Positions 9,265 through 18,315 of a stretch of 64,000 nt of DNA are shown one piece after another (position 1 is the stretch's first letter; the number at the start of each line of letters is the position of its first letter). This DNA is from CAYSBE01 sp046309355 (lineage in GTDB: Bacteria; Bacteroidota; Bacteroidia; UKL13-3). The notes beneath the pieces are model-generated. The model did not search any database and was not told where the DNA came from. It was given only the letters and a program-made list of their open reading frames with translations. The stretch is from NCBI GenBank assembly GCA_046309355.1, contig JBKCPL010000042.1, positions 1 to 64,000 on the forward strand. Direction: 5' to 3'. Made by a program: the position numbers and the translations under genes.

Positions 9265-11325
9265 ATGAAGAAAAACTACATACCCCTAGTTGTTTCAGTA
9301 ACCGTAGCCATACTTAGCCTATATGCATGTGGTGCAGGCAAAGGTTCGATGCAGGCAGCCCGTGATCACTTCAAAAAAATGGAGTATTTCAGTGCCGGTG
9401 AGAATTACAAAGCCGTATACAGCAAGTCAAAAAATAAAGACGAGAAGAATGAGGCCTGTTTTCAAACAGCCGAGTGTTACCGATTGTCAAATGACATGAA
9501 AAACGCGGAAAGCTGGTACAGAAAGACGGTTAAAGCTGACCCCAAAAACTCTGACGCACAGCTACGATTGGCTCAGGCCCTAAAAGCCAATCAAAAGTTT
9601 ACTGAAGCCATTATTGAATTGAATGCCTATAAAAAGCTGACCGGTGGCAGTGAAGCCATAGAAAATGAGTTGAAAGGATGCGAACTGGCTTTGAAATGGA
9701 AAAACGAAAAAACCCGTTACATCATTGAAAACGTAAAAGCAGTAAATACCAAATGGAGTGATTTTGCCCCTACTATGTATAAAAAAGACATGATCTTTTT
9801 TACCTCTGACAGAGAAAAAGGTGCAAGCACGAAAATGTACGGCTGGACAGGAAATAATTACACCGACTTGTATAAGGTCACCTATAAAATTGATAAGAAA
9901 AAGCCCACCGAAATAAGTTTTGGAGTACCATCATTAGTAGACAAAAATATTGTTAACTCAGATTATAATGACGGTACTGCTGCATTTGACGGCAAATACA
10001 CAACCATGTACTACACCCAGTGCAATGGTAGAGACGGTAAAGGTAAAAAATGCCGGATTTTTATGGCAGCAGGCCAGGGTAGTGAATGGCAAACTCCGGA
10101 AGTATTGCCGTTTAGCACCGACTCATTTAACTGTGGCCATCCATTTATAACCAAAGATGGAAGTACCATGTATTTTTCATCAGATATGCCCGGTGGCTAT
10201 GGCGGTAAAGACATTTGGTATGTAACTTGGTCAAAACGCGGCAAGGCTTGGGGCGATCCCATAAATCTTGGACCTACCATTAATACAGAAGGCGATGAAA
10301 TGTTTCCTTTTATGCGCGAAGACGGGGTTTTGTTTTTCTCGTCAAACGGCCATGTAACTCTAGGCGGAGTTGACATATTTTACAGCAAAGGCGATGGAAC
10401 CGATTGGTCATCTCCGGTAAATATGAAAACACCTATCAACTCGGGTGGCGATGACTTCAGTATCGTGTTTTTCCCGGGAGATAATGAACGTGGATTCTTC
10501 ACATCAAACCGTGAAGGTGGCCGCGGACAGGATGATATTTACCGCTTCTACATGACCCCACTCGTATTTACACTCAGCGGTATTGCTCGCGACTCCAAGA
10601 CCAAGGAAGTACTATCGGATACCAAATTAGCCATCACCAATAGCACCGATACTACCAAGCTCATTGTAAAAACAGACAATAAAGGGTTTTATAAAATTAC
10701 CTTGAAACCGCGCACAGATTATGAACTGTACGGCAGACACGAAGATTATTTTGACAGTAAAACTGAGTTTCAGACAACAAAAGGACTGGAACAGTCAACA
10801 GACCTGACTCAGGATTTATACCTGGAGCCGTTTGACTATACATCAATATTTACGCTTGAAGGTATTTATTACGATCTGGATAAGGCCAATATTCGTTCCG
10901 ATGCAGCAAAAGTGCTTGATACCATCGTTGTACTTTTAAGTAAATACCCAAAAATCAGGCTTGAATTAGGTTCGCACACCGATTGCCGAAGCGACTCAGT
11001 ATACAACCGCGGTCTTTCACAAAGACGTGCCGACTCGGCAGTTGCTTACATTGTACGTCAGGGTGTAGATTCACTCCGTTTAATTGCTCGCGGTTACGGT
11101 GAAAGTATGCTGGTTAACGATTGTGCTTGCGAAGGCGGTGTTGTTAAAAGACGCTGTTCGGAAGAAGAACATCAAATGAACCGCAGAACTACCTTTAAAC
11201 TGCTTGATAATAAATATGTACCACGCAGCCGTCAGGAGATGAAAGGCATGTCAGATAAGGAAAAATTGCCCGCAACCGGTACACCACCTGCCCGTAAAGG
11301 AGCCACAACACCTCCCCGAAAGTAG
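9265..11325 (+). CDS. PorE-like lipoprotein: TPR, PD40/WD40-like propeller, CarboxypepD-reg, OmpA domain
   Basis: 686 residues. A lipobox LYAC near residue 21 predicts a lipidated outer-membrane or periplasmic protein. Domains in order: TPR-type helices (about 30-140, with QLRLAQALKANQ), PD40 beta-propeller repeats (about 160-425, e.g. DGSTMYFSSDMPGGYGGKDIW and EDGVLFFSSNG), a CarboxypepD-regulatory-like beta sandwich (about 440-520), and a C-terminal OmpA peptidoglycan-binding domain (about 545-655, with YYDLDKANIR and LGSHTDCR). This order matches PorE of the type IX secretion system and related SprE-like proteins, so a T9SS or peptidoglycan-anchoring role is likely. Several such paralogues usually exist per genome, so the porE name is not assigned. 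Confidence 0.85.
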   Translation: MKKNYIPLVVSVTVAILSLYACGAGKGSMQAARDHFKKMEYFSAGENYKAVYSKSKNKDEKNEACFQTAECYRLSNDMKNAESWYRKTVKADPKNSDAQLRLAQALKANQKFTEAIIELNAYKKLTGGSEAIENELKGCELALKWKNEKTRYIIENVKAVNTKWSDFAPTMYKKDMIFFTSDREKGASTKMYGWTGNNYTDLYKVTYKIDKKKPTEISFGVPSLVDKNIVNSDYNDGTAAFDGKYTTMYYTQCNGRDGKGKKCRIFMAAGQGSEWQTPEVLPFSTDSFNCGHPFITKDGSTMYFSSDMPGGYGGKDIWYVTWSKRGKAWGDPINLGPTINTEGDEMFPFMREDGVLFFSSNGHVTLGGVDIFYSKGDGTDWSSPVNMKTPINSGGDDFSIVFFPGDNERGFFTSNREGGRGQDDIYRFYMTPLVFTLSGIARDSKTKEVLSDTKLAITNSTDTTKLIVKTDNKGFYKITLKPRTDYELYGRHEDYFDSKTEFQTTKGLEQSTDLTQDLYLEPFDYTSIFTLEGIYYDLDKANIRSDAAKVLDTIVVLLSKYPKIRLELGSHTDCRSDSVYNRGLSQRRADSAVAYIVRQGVDSLRLIARGYGESMLVNDCACEGGVVKRRCSEEEHQMNRRTTFKLLDNKYVPRSRQEMKGMSDKEKLPATGTPPARKGATTPPRK

Positions 11326-11448
11326 GCGAACAGTTAATAACCGTGAATCATAACATTAGCCTGTGATTGCAGCGTTTGTTGCCTGTAAGTATACGGCAAA
11401 CGAATACCCGTATTGCATGCGTTCGATTTTGCTAAAATGGGGTTAGGC

Positions 11449-11478
11449 TTGTTTCGGCATAATATTTAGCTATATTTG
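11449..11478 (+). promoter_or_regulatory. Promoter of rpsO
   Basis: TTG at 11449-11451, a 19-bp spacer, then TATATTTG at 11471-11478, a full match to the Bacteroidota -33/-7 pattern. The rpsO ATG is 42 bp downstream. Confidence 0.75.
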
Positions 11479-11520
11479 CTGCCCTTATTTTAAATAAAAC
11501 AATTAATAACTATTTCAATT

Positions 11521-11796
11521 ATGAATTTGACCACTGAGAAGAAACAGGAAATCTTCGAAAAGTACGGTACAGCCAAGTCGAAAAACGACACGGGCTCAGC
11601 TGAGAGTCAGATCGCGTTGTTTACCCACCGCATCAATCACATTACCGAACATTTGAAGCAAAACAAAAAAGATTTTTCGGCTGAAACCAGCCTGATTAAA
11701 CTGGTAGGTAAAAGACGTGCCCTGCTCGACTATTTAATGAAAAATGATATTTTCCGTTACAGGGCTATCATTAAAGAACTCGATATCCGTAAGTAA
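11521..11796 (+). CDS. rpsO: 30S ribosomal protein S15
   Basis: 91 residues, the usual S15 length. The 16S rRNA-binding signature is clear: DTGSAESQIALFTHRINHIT followed by EHLKQNKKDFS and the C-terminal GKRRALLDYL and RYRAIIKELDIRK. S15 nucleates assembly of the central domain of the small subunit. It precedes pnp, the classical rpsO-pnp order, but here a hairpin with a T-run lies between them, so the two may be only partly coupled. It has its own well-formed promoter. Confidence 0.98.
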   Translation: MNLTTEKKQEIFEKYGTAKSKNDTGSAESQIALFTHRINHITEHLKQNKKDFSAETSLIKLVGKRRALLDYLMKNDIFRYRAIIKELDIRK

Positions 11797-11870
11797 AATT
11801 CGGATTCCCCGTTGGGATGTGAAAGCTTAAATACCATATGCCGCATCATCCGAACATTCTTTATCGTATT

Positions 11871-11906
11871 AAACAAGCAGGGTCAGTTGGCTCTGCTTTG
11901 TTTTTT
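11871..11906 (+). terminator. Rho-independent terminator after rpsO
   Basis: AAACAAGCAG pairs with CTGCTTTGTTT across an 11-12 nt loop (one bulged base), followed by a run of six T. It lies 75 bp after the rpsO stop. Confidence 0.65.
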
Positions 11907-11910
11907 AGTG

Positions 11911-11948
11911 TGCATCCGAAATGCCGCACCGGATGCTCTGCTACAGAG
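11911..11948 (+). promoter_or_regulatory. Two adjacent hairpins in the pnp leader
   Basis: GCATCCG (11912-11918) pairs perfectly with CGGATGC (11930-11936) across an 11-nt loop. CTCTG (11936-11940) pairs with CAGAG (11944-11948) across CTA. They lie 30-67 bp before the pnp start, after the rpsO terminator. In enterobacteria, pnp mRNA is autoregulated through a leader stem; whether that holds here is inference. Confidence 0.4.
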
Positions 11949-11978
11949 GTAATTGCGGCAAGAGGTTTATAAAAAGAA

Positions 11979-14141
11979 ATGAAAGTAACAACAAAAACAT
12001 TTGATCTCGGAGATGGACGGTCCATTTCCATTGAGACAGGAAAACTGGCCAAGCAGGCCGATGGTTCAGTAGTGGTTCGCATGGGCGATACCATGATTTT
12101 AGCAACAGCCGTTTCGGCTAAAGATGCCAAAGAAGATGTAGATTTTATGCCACTTACGGTAGATTATCAGGAGAAATTTGCCGCTGTTGGCCGCATTCCA
12201 GGTAGTTTTCACAAACGTGAAGCTAAACTAAGCGACTATGAAGTATTGGTTAGCCGATTGGTTGACCGTGCTCTGCGTCCTCTATTCCCCGAAGATTATC
12301 ACGCTGATACGCAAATTATGCTTCAGCTAATTTCTGCCGACAAAAATTTATTGCCCGATTGTTTGGTTGGCTTAGCTGCCTCATCTGCCCTTATGGTAAG
12401 TGATATTCCATTCAACGGACCCATATCAGAAGTACGAATTGCCCGTATCAACGGCAAATTTGTACTTAACCCCACCATCAGCGATTTGCAACATGCAGAC
12501 ATTGATTTAATGGTAGCAGGAACTGAACACGACCTGAACATGGTAGAAGGTGAATGTGCCGAAGTAAGTGAAGCAGATATGCTGGAAGCGTTAAAAGTAG
12601 CGCATGAAGCTATAAAAATGCAATGCAAAGCTCAGTGGGAATTGTGTGAAATGCTGGGAGGCCGCAAACCTGCACGTGCCTACAACCACGAACGCCATGA
12701 TGAAGCACTTGAAAAACAAATATATGCGTATGCCTATGATAAGGTATATGCAGTGGCTAAATCAAAATTGCCTAAGGCCGAGCGCAGCGAGGCCTTCAAG
12801 AAAATCAGGGAAGAATTTCTAGCTGCCACATATCCGGAAGGTAGCGAAACTTCACCGGATAAATTCTTAATCAATAAGTATTTTCATCACGTTGAATACG
12901 ATGCCGTACGTGCAATGATCCTAAATGAGCGCATGCGCCTGGATGGGCGTGATATGACTACGGTAAGACCTATATGGTCGGAAGTAAACTATCTGCCAGC
13001 TGCTCACGGTTCGGCTGTATTTACAAGAGGCGAAACTCAATCGCTAACTACCGTAACGCTCGGTACCAAACTGGACGAGCAATTGCTGGATGCCCCCATG
13101 AATGCAGGTTACAGCAAATTCCTGTTGCACTACAATTTTCCTTCGTTCTCAACCGGTGAGGTTAAACCTAACCGCGGCCCAGGACGCAGAGAGATTGGTC
13201 ACGGTAACTTGGCATTGCGTGGTATAAAACGCGTTTTGCCTTCTCTCGAAGATTGCCCGTATACCATTCGTGTGGTATCCGATATTCTAGAATCGAACGG
13301 TTCATCATCAATGGCTACTGTGTGTGCCGGTTCAATGGCGCTGATGGATGCCGGGGTGAAGCTAAAAGATGCTGTAAGCGGTGTGGCTATGGGATTGATT
13401 ACAGACGAAAAAACAGGCAAGTATGCTATTTTAACCGACATATTAGGCGATGAAGATCACCTGGGCGATATGGACTTTAAAGTGGTAGGTAGTAGCAAAG
13501 GTATTGTAGCCTGCCAAATGGATATAAAAATAAATGGTCTTAAGTGGGAAATGGTGGAAGAAGCGCTAAATCAGGCAAAAGCCGGTCGCCTTCACATCAT
13601 GGGTGAAATGAATAAAACCATTGCTAAGCCTGCTGAAGATTACAAACCACATGCTCCTCGCATCGAAACTGTTGTTATTGATAAGGAATTTATAGGTGCA
13701 GTTATCGGTCCAGGAGGAAAAGTCATTCAAGGTATACAAAAAGATACCGGTACTACCATTTCCATTACCGAGGTAGGCGAAAAGGGAATTGTAGAAGTAG
13801 CTGCAACCGATGGCGAATCAATGCGTAAAGCCATTCAGATTATAAAAGGCATAGTAGCTGTACCTGAAGTTGGAGAAGTATACGAAGGCAAAGTAAAAAC
13901 GATAGTTGACTTTGGCGCTTTTGTTGAAATTCTTCCCGGTAAAGACGGCCTACTACACATCAGTGAAATAGACTGGAAACGCCTGCCAAGCATGGATGGG
14001 GTGTTGAAAGAGGGCGAAATCATTCAGGTAAAACTGATAGATGTAGACAAGAAAACTGGAAAGCTCAAGTTATCGCGTAAGGTGCTTTTGCCAAGGCCTG
14101 AACCAAAGCCTAAATCAGACGATGGACATGCCGGTGCTTAA
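11979..14141 (+). CDS. pnp: Polyribonucleotide nucleotidyltransferase (PNPase)
   Basis: 720 residues, full length. PNPase degrades RNA 3' to 5' using phosphate, and can add tails in reverse. Domains in order: first RNase PH core (about 1-215), the all-alpha linker (about 240-320), second RNase PH core with the catalytic DILGDEDHLGDMDFKV segment (near 490), the KH domain with IGPGGKVIQGIQ (near 580) and the S1 domain with GKVKTIVDFGAFVEI (near 640-700). The ATG at 11979 gives the usual MKVTTKTFDLGDGRSI start. It lies 182 bp after rpsO. A strong terminator follows at 14168. Confidence 0.98.
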   Translation: MKVTTKTFDLGDGRSISIETGKLAKQADGSVVVRMGDTMILATAVSAKDAKEDVDFMPLTVDYQEKFAAVGRIPGSFHKREAKLSDYEVLVSRLVDRALRPLFPEDYHADTQIMLQLISADKNLLPDCLVGLAASSALMVSDIPFNGPISEVRIARINGKFVLNPTISDLQHADIDLMVAGTEHDLNMVEGECAEVSEADMLEALKVAHEAIKMQCKAQWELCEMLGGRKPARAYNHERHDEALEKQIYAYAYDKVYAVAKSKLPKAERSEAFKKIREEFLAATYPEGSETSPDKFLINKYFHHVEYDAVRAMILNERMRLDGRDMTTVRPIWSEVNYLPAAHGSAVFTRGETQSLTTVTLGTKLDEQLLDAPMNAGYSKFLLHYNFPSFSTGEVKPNRGPGRREIGHGNLALRGIKRVLPSLEDCPYTIRVVSDILESNGSSSMATVCAGSMALMDAGVKLKDAVSGVAMGLITDEKTGKYAILTDILGDEDHLGDMDFKVVGSSKGIVACQMDIKINGLKWEMVEEALNQAKAGRLHIMGEMNKTIAKPAEDYKPHAPRIETVVIDKEFIGAVIGPGGKVIQGIQKDTGTTISITEVGEKGIVEVAATDGESMRKAIQIIKGIVAVPEVGEVYEGKVKTIVDFGAFVEILPGKDGLLHISEIDWKRLPSMDGVLKEGEIIQVKLIDVDKKTGKLKLSRKVLLPRPEPKPKSDDGHAGA

Positions 14142-14167
14142 ATGAACCGATAGATACATTTTACATG

Positions 14168-14197
14168 AAAAAGCCCACAGTTTTGTGGGCTTTTTCT
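14168..14197 (+). terminator. Rho-independent terminator after pnp
   Basis: AAAAAGCCCACA (14168-14179) pairs with TGTGGGCTTTTT (14184-14195) in a perfect 12-bp stem with a 4-nt loop, followed by T-rich sequence. Confidence 0.9.
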
Positions 14198-14587
14198 TTG
14201 AACTAGCTGGTATATTTCACCTATATCATCAATCTAGCTGTATTCGGTAACTTACATGCATGTGAAATAGAGCTGTAGAGCACATGCAGCAAACTCAGGT
14301 TGTTTACCACTTAGCTCTCCGATTACGCAAACGGAAAAATAAATACAGGCAAACCGGCCACCTATTGAGTTAATTTAGGGATTTACTTTATCAAAAATAA
14401 TGTCTTTAAATTCACATAAAATCAGCCATTTTAGTCGCTGATACGTTGTACCCATAGAACTCACAAAAAACATTCGTTGAGTAGCTAAGTCAGCATTAAA
14501 AGGGTTAGTTGAATAGCTAAAAATTACCCTACCGTCAAAATATGAAAAACGCAATAAAACTGTAATATTGCCTTGTAATTAAGTACA
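14198..14587. other. Intergenic stretch before the glycan locus
   Basis: About 390 bp with no supportable gene on either strand. It holds the weak -7-like box at 14563 close to its right end and otherwise AT-rich sequence with no strong hairpin or repeat that I could see. Confidence 0.6.
14563..14570 (+). promoter_or_regulatory. Possible -7 box TAATATTG of the glycan locus plus arm
   Basis: Seven of eight bases match TAnnTTTG, 17 bp before the ATG at 14588. The 12-mer GTAATATTGCCT recurs before the DUF1573 gene at 42640. No clear -33 was seen. Confidence 0.4.
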
Positions 14588-15607
14588 ATGAGAAAAATAA
14601 GGTTTGCTATAGTCGGTTGTGGAAGCATTGGCAGCAGACACATTGCAGTAACCGATGCTGAAAATAATGCGGAGATTGTGGCATTGTGTGATATAGATGA
14701 GGCTAAAGTTGCTAGCCTTTCGGCTTTGTACGGAAATATACCCTATTTTACCGATTACGATAAGATGTTAACACAGTGCGATGCTGACGTAATTAACATT
14801 TGTACCCCTCATGGTTTGCATGCAGAAATGGCCATAAAAGCTGCCGAAGCGGGTAAAAATATACTGGTAGAAAAACCAATGGCTTTAAACGTAGCCGATT
14901 GTCACCGCATGATTGAAGCGGCACAGCGAAATCATGTAAAACTAATGGTGGTAAAACAAAACCGTTACAATATACCTATTGCCCTCACCAAAAAGGCACT
15001 TGAAAGCGGTGCCTTAGGTAAAATATTTATGGTTCAATGCCATGTACTGTGGAATCGTCATCAGGGTTATTACAACGAATCCAATTGGAGAGGAAGTTTG
15101 GCATTAGAAGGAGGCGCACTACATACACAGGTTAGCCATTTTATTGATTTAATGATTTGGTGGTTTGGCGATGTTACCCATGCAAAAACAGATATTGCTA
15201 CATTCAATCATGCTATAGAAATTGAAGATTGCGGACAAACCCTGCTTACCTTCAAATCGGGCACATTGGGTACCATAGTATGGACCACCTGTGTGTACAA
15301 TAAAAATTACGAAGGCAGCATCACAATAATTGGTGAAAACGGCACAATTAAAATTGGCGGACAATACCTGAATAAGATTGAATTTTGGGATGTAAAATCC
15401 TTCCCGTTGCCCGAGGATATTGAATTCACCGACAAACCCAATGCGTATGGAAAATACCAGGGTACCAGCTCGAATCATGATAAAGTAGTACATGATGTAG
15501 TTGCCGAGTTATTAAATGAACGACACAATGTGGTAGAAGGTGACGAAGGAATGAAAACCATCGAAGCCATTGAATTGATTTACAACAGTGCCACACGAAA
15601 AAATTAA
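14588..15607 (+). CDS. Gfo/Idh/MocA-family sugar oxidoreductase
   Basis: 339 residues. It has an N-terminal Rossmann NAD(P) fold (FAIVGCGSIGSRH, residues 5-17), the family motif EKPMALN near 96-102 whose Lys is catalytic, and a C-terminal alpha/beta domain. First gene of the plus arm of the glycan locus. By family and context it probably oxidises a nucleotide-sugar, perhaps at C3 as WlbA does for UDP-GlcNAc uronate, giving the keto sugar for the downstream aminotransferase. The substrate is inferred, not seen. Its stop overlaps the next gene by 20 bp, indicating translational coupling. Confidence 0.85.
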   Translation: MRKIRFAIVGCGSIGSRHIAVTDAENNAEIVALCDIDEAKVASLSALYGNIPYFTDYDKMLTQCDADVINICTPHGLHAEMAIKAAEAGKNILVEKPMALNVADCHRMIEAAQRNHVKLMVVKQNRYNIPIALTKKALESGALGKIFMVQCHVLWNRHQGYYNESNWRGSLALEGGALHTQVSHFIDLMIWWFGDVTHAKTDIATFNHAIEIEDCGQTLLTFKSGTLGTIVWTTCVYNKNYEGSITIIGENGTIKIGGQYLNKIEFWDVKSFPLPEDIEFTDKPNAYGKYQGTSSNHDKVVHDVVAELLNERHNVVEGDEGMKTIEAIELIYNSATRKN

Positions 15608-16565
15608 TATTCTAGTAACCAGCGCAGGTACGGCATCAGCTATAAGTGTTATTAAAGCGCTGAAGTCGCAGACTGAAATACCGGTCCGTATTATTGCGGT
15701 TGATCTTGACCCCATGGCAGCCGGATTGTTTTTGGCTGATGAATACAGACTAGTGCCTGCTGCCACTGATCCAGCGTATATACAAACACTCATTAACATA
15801 GCTGAACAAACCCATGCGACTGTGCTTATTCCGATTTACTCCAAAGAAATAAGCATTATAGCCGGGCATCAGCAAAGATTGAAAGAGGCAGGTTTGCATA
15901 CCTTTTTACCGACTACTGAAACCATTGACCGCTGCAACAATAAAAAAGTGATGTATGCTTTTGCGAAACAGGCAGGGTTGAATGTACCGCGTGTATATGA
16001 AAAAGAGGAACTAACGGCATTGCTCGAAACCGATTTCCCTGTTTTTGTAAAGCCAAACACGGGAAGTTCAAGTACCGGTGCTGAAAAGGTGTTGAGCAAA
16101 GAACGCCTTACCGAACTACTAAATAGCGGAAGAGATCTGGTAGTACAGGAATTTATAGAAGCTGAAGAAGTAACCGTTGATGTTCTCTGTAATGACAAAA
16201 GTGAAGCCATTGTTATTGCACCACGCTTACGGTTGGCAACAAAATCAGGACAAAGCGTGAAAGGAAAAACATTGCCCACCAAACGCTTTGAACTGGATGT
16301 AAAGAACATTTGCTCACAGTTGAATTTAGTTGGCGCATGCAATATTCAGTTTTTCATGAAAGGCGATACACTATACTTTATCGAAGTAAATCCGAGATTT
16401 GCCGCAGGTGGTCTGATGCTTACAGTAGGTGCCGGAGCCAATATCCCGTTGCTATTGCTGAAAATGCTATTGAAGGTAAGTATTACTGACCATGAATGCC
16501 AAACAAAACCTGATTATATGATGACCCGTTATTGGGAAGAGATTATATTTGAATACAAAAAATAA
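15588..16565 (+). CDS. ATP-grasp ligase (carbamoyl-phosphate-synthase-like)
   Basis: 325 residues starting at GTG 15588, so that MPHEKINILVTSAG begins directly with the pre-ATP-grasp strand. It has an N-terminal Rossmann-like segment, then an ATP-grasp fold with FVKPNTGSSSTGA (near 143-156), VVQEFIEAEEVTVDVL (near 187-202) and the metal-binding FIEVNPRFAAGG (near 268-279). ATP-grasp enzymes join a carboxylate to an amine or thiol through an acyl phosphate. In a glycan locus this could attach an amino acid or similar group to a sugar; the substrate is unknown. It overlaps the upstream oxidoreductase by 20 bp and lies 4 bp before the next gene. Confidence 0.8.
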   Translation: MPHEKINILVTSAGTASAISVIKALKSQTEIPVRIIAVDLDPMAAGLFLADEYRLVPAATDPAYIQTLINIAEQTHATVLIPIYSKEISIIAGHQQRLKEAGLHTFLPTTETIDRCNNKKVMYAFAKQAGLNVPRVYEKEELTALLETDFPVFVKPNTGSSSTGAEKVLSKERLTELLNSGRDLVVQEFIEAEEVTVDVLCNDKSEAIVIAPRLRLATKSGQSVKGKTLPTKRFELDVKNICSQLNLVGACNIQFFMKGDTLYFIEVNPRFAAGGLMLTVGAGANIPLLLLKMLLKVSITDHECQTKPDYMMTRYWEEIIFEYKK

Positions 16566-16569
16566 CACG

Positions 16570-17562
16570 ATGAAAATTGTAATAACCGGAGGAGCCGGTT
16601 TTATTGGTTCACACATTACTGAAAGCTTAGTTAAACAAGGACATGAGGTCACCGTGTTTGATAATTTTTATACAGGCAGAAAAGAAAACCTTACAGAAAT
16701 TTTAAGCGATATCCGAATTGTAGAGGGCGATATCATGGATGTTGAGGCTTTGAAAAAAGCTTTTAAAGGTGCTGACCTGGTTTCACATCAGGCTGCGCAG
16801 CTTGAAATATTCAGAAGCACAGATGAGCCTTTGTTTGACCTTGAAGTAAATACCATTGGCACACTGAATGTACTAAAAGCTGCTAAAGAAGAAGGAGTAT
16901 CTAAAATTGTAAATGCATCTTCTGCCTGCATATATGGACAGGTCGAAGGTACAACTAACGAAATGCATTATCCGCGCCCGAACTGGGCCTATGGTGTGAG
17001 TAAACTTGCTGCAGAAAAGTACTGCGATGTGTATTCGGATTATCAGCAGCTGCCTGTGGTTAATTTACGATATGGAATTACGTATGGTGAACGCGAATGG
17101 TATAGACGCGTACTAACTATTATGTGCAAACGTGTAATAAATAATCAGCCACCTGTAGTGTTTGGTAATGGCGAACAAGTCCGCGACTTTATTTATGTGA
17201 AAGATTTGGTCGATCTGCATAACATTACATTGTTTAATGAAAAAGCGAATGGCCACTCGTATAACGTTGGAACCGGTGTTGGAACTTCCATTAAAGACCT
17301 TGCGCAAAAGGTTATTGAGGCATCAAACAAAAACCTTGACGTACTGTTCGAAAACACACAAGAAGGAGAATTTTCAAAACTGGTACCCGATAAAAAACGA
17401 AATACAGCCGAGTTAAAAGTTATGCTATTAGACATTTCAAAGGCAAAAAATGAACTTAACTGGCAACCCAAAACAGTATTGGTTGATGGTCTTAGAAATG
17501 AAATAAATTGGGCAACAGCGAACATAAACAGATGGGAAAAAGTATTTTACAGCAAAATTTAA
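16570..17562 (+). CDS. NAD-dependent epimerase/dehydratase (extended SDR)
   Basis: 330 residues from ATG 16570. An in-frame TTG at 16549 would add seven residues inside the upstream gene and is not preferred, because MKIVITGGAGFIGSH is the family's normal start. GGAGFIGS binds NAD, and the catalytic YGVSK (YxxxK) lies near 139-143. It is similar to UDP-glucose/GlcNAc 4-epimerases and dTDP-glucose dehydratase relatives. It probably interconverts a nucleotide sugar used by the neighbouring aminotransferase; the exact reaction is not readable. Confidence 0.85.
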   Translation: MKIVITGGAGFIGSHITESLVKQGHEVTVFDNFYTGRKENLTEILSDIRIVEGDIMDVEALKKAFKGADLVSHQAAQLEIFRSTDEPLFDLEVNTIGTLNVLKAAKEEGVSKIVNASSACIYGQVEGTTNEMHYPRPNWAYGVSKLAAEKYCDVYSDYQQLPVVNLRYGITYGEREWYRRVLTIMCKRVINNQPPVVFGNGEQVRDFIYVKDLVDLHNITLFNEKANGHSYNVGTGVGTSIKDLAQKVIEASNKNLDVLFENTQEGEFSKLVPDKKRNTAELKVMLLDISKAKNELNWQPKTVLVDGLRNEINWATANINRWEKVFYSKI

Positions 17563-17574
17563 TAACACTACATT

Positions 17575-18312
17575 ATGGAATTCAGTAAAGATTCAAAAGA
17601 GTTTCTCGAGCAATCAGCCGACTTATACCACAACGATATTGTGAAAGGATGGGAGAAGCTCTATCACATGAAAAGGGAACGTATGTTTCAAACACTAAAA
17701 AAGTGGCATGTGGGCAAAAAAGGGCTCGAACTTGGCAGTGCCGATGGTATAATGACTCAGAAATTGTGTTCAGAATTTGAAGAACTTACTGTGATAGATG
17801 GTTCAGAGCTTTTTCTGGATCAGCTGCTTAAAAAGGTTCAGTCACCGAACATAAAAGTGGTATGCTCGTTGTTCGAAGAGTACAGTACAAATGAAAAGTA
17901 CGATACGATTTTCATGACTCATATTCTTGAACACTTGGATGACCCCACATTGGTTTTAAAAAAAGCCAAGGAGTGGTTATCTGAAAAAGGCAGAATTATT
18001 ATTGCCGTTCCCAACGCAAACTCATTGCACCGATTAATAGGAGTTAAAATGGGCATGCTGGAGAAAACGGATTCACTCAATAGCCAGGATATTAAGCTTG
18101 GGCACAGGCGTGTGTACAGCCCCGATTTACTTAAGCAGCATGTAACCGATGCCGGACTTCGGGTGGTACACTTTGGAGGTCAAATGATAAAACCATTATC
18201 GAACAGACAAATTGAAGAACAATGGTCAGACGAACAAATCAAAGCCTTCTTTGATTTAGGTGATGACATGCCTGAGTATTGCTCTGAAATATTTCTGATT
18301 GCAGAGAAATAA
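17575..18312 (+). CDS. Class I SAM-dependent methyltransferase
   Basis: 245 residues. The SAM-binding motif I is GLELGSADGIM near residues 49-59; post-motif acidic VIDGS and THILEHLDDP (near 120) follow, as in methyltransferase type 11/12 proteins that modify sugars or small molecules. It lies 12 bp after the epimerase and 3 bp before the HAD gene, in one operon. The acceptor is probably a glycan or nucleotide-sugar, inferred from context only. Confidence 0.8.
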   Translation: MEFSKDSKEFLEQSADLYHNDIVKGWEKLYHMKRERMFQTLKKWHVGKKGLELGSADGIMTQKLCSEFEELTVIDGSELFLDQLLKKVQSPNIKVVCSLFEEYSTNEKYDTIFMTHILEHLDDPTLVLKKAKEWLSEKGRIIIAVPNANSLHRLIGVKMGMLEKTDSLNSQDIKLGHRRVYSPDLLKQHVTDAGLRVVHFGGQMIKPLSNRQIEEQWSDEQIKAFFDLGDDMPEYCSEIFLIAEK

Positions 18313-18315
18313 CAA

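Noticed and set aside
14588..15607. Naming the oxidoreductase wlbA/wbpB
   Set aside because: The family match is broad and the partner acetyltransferase of the Wlb pathway is not recognised nearby.
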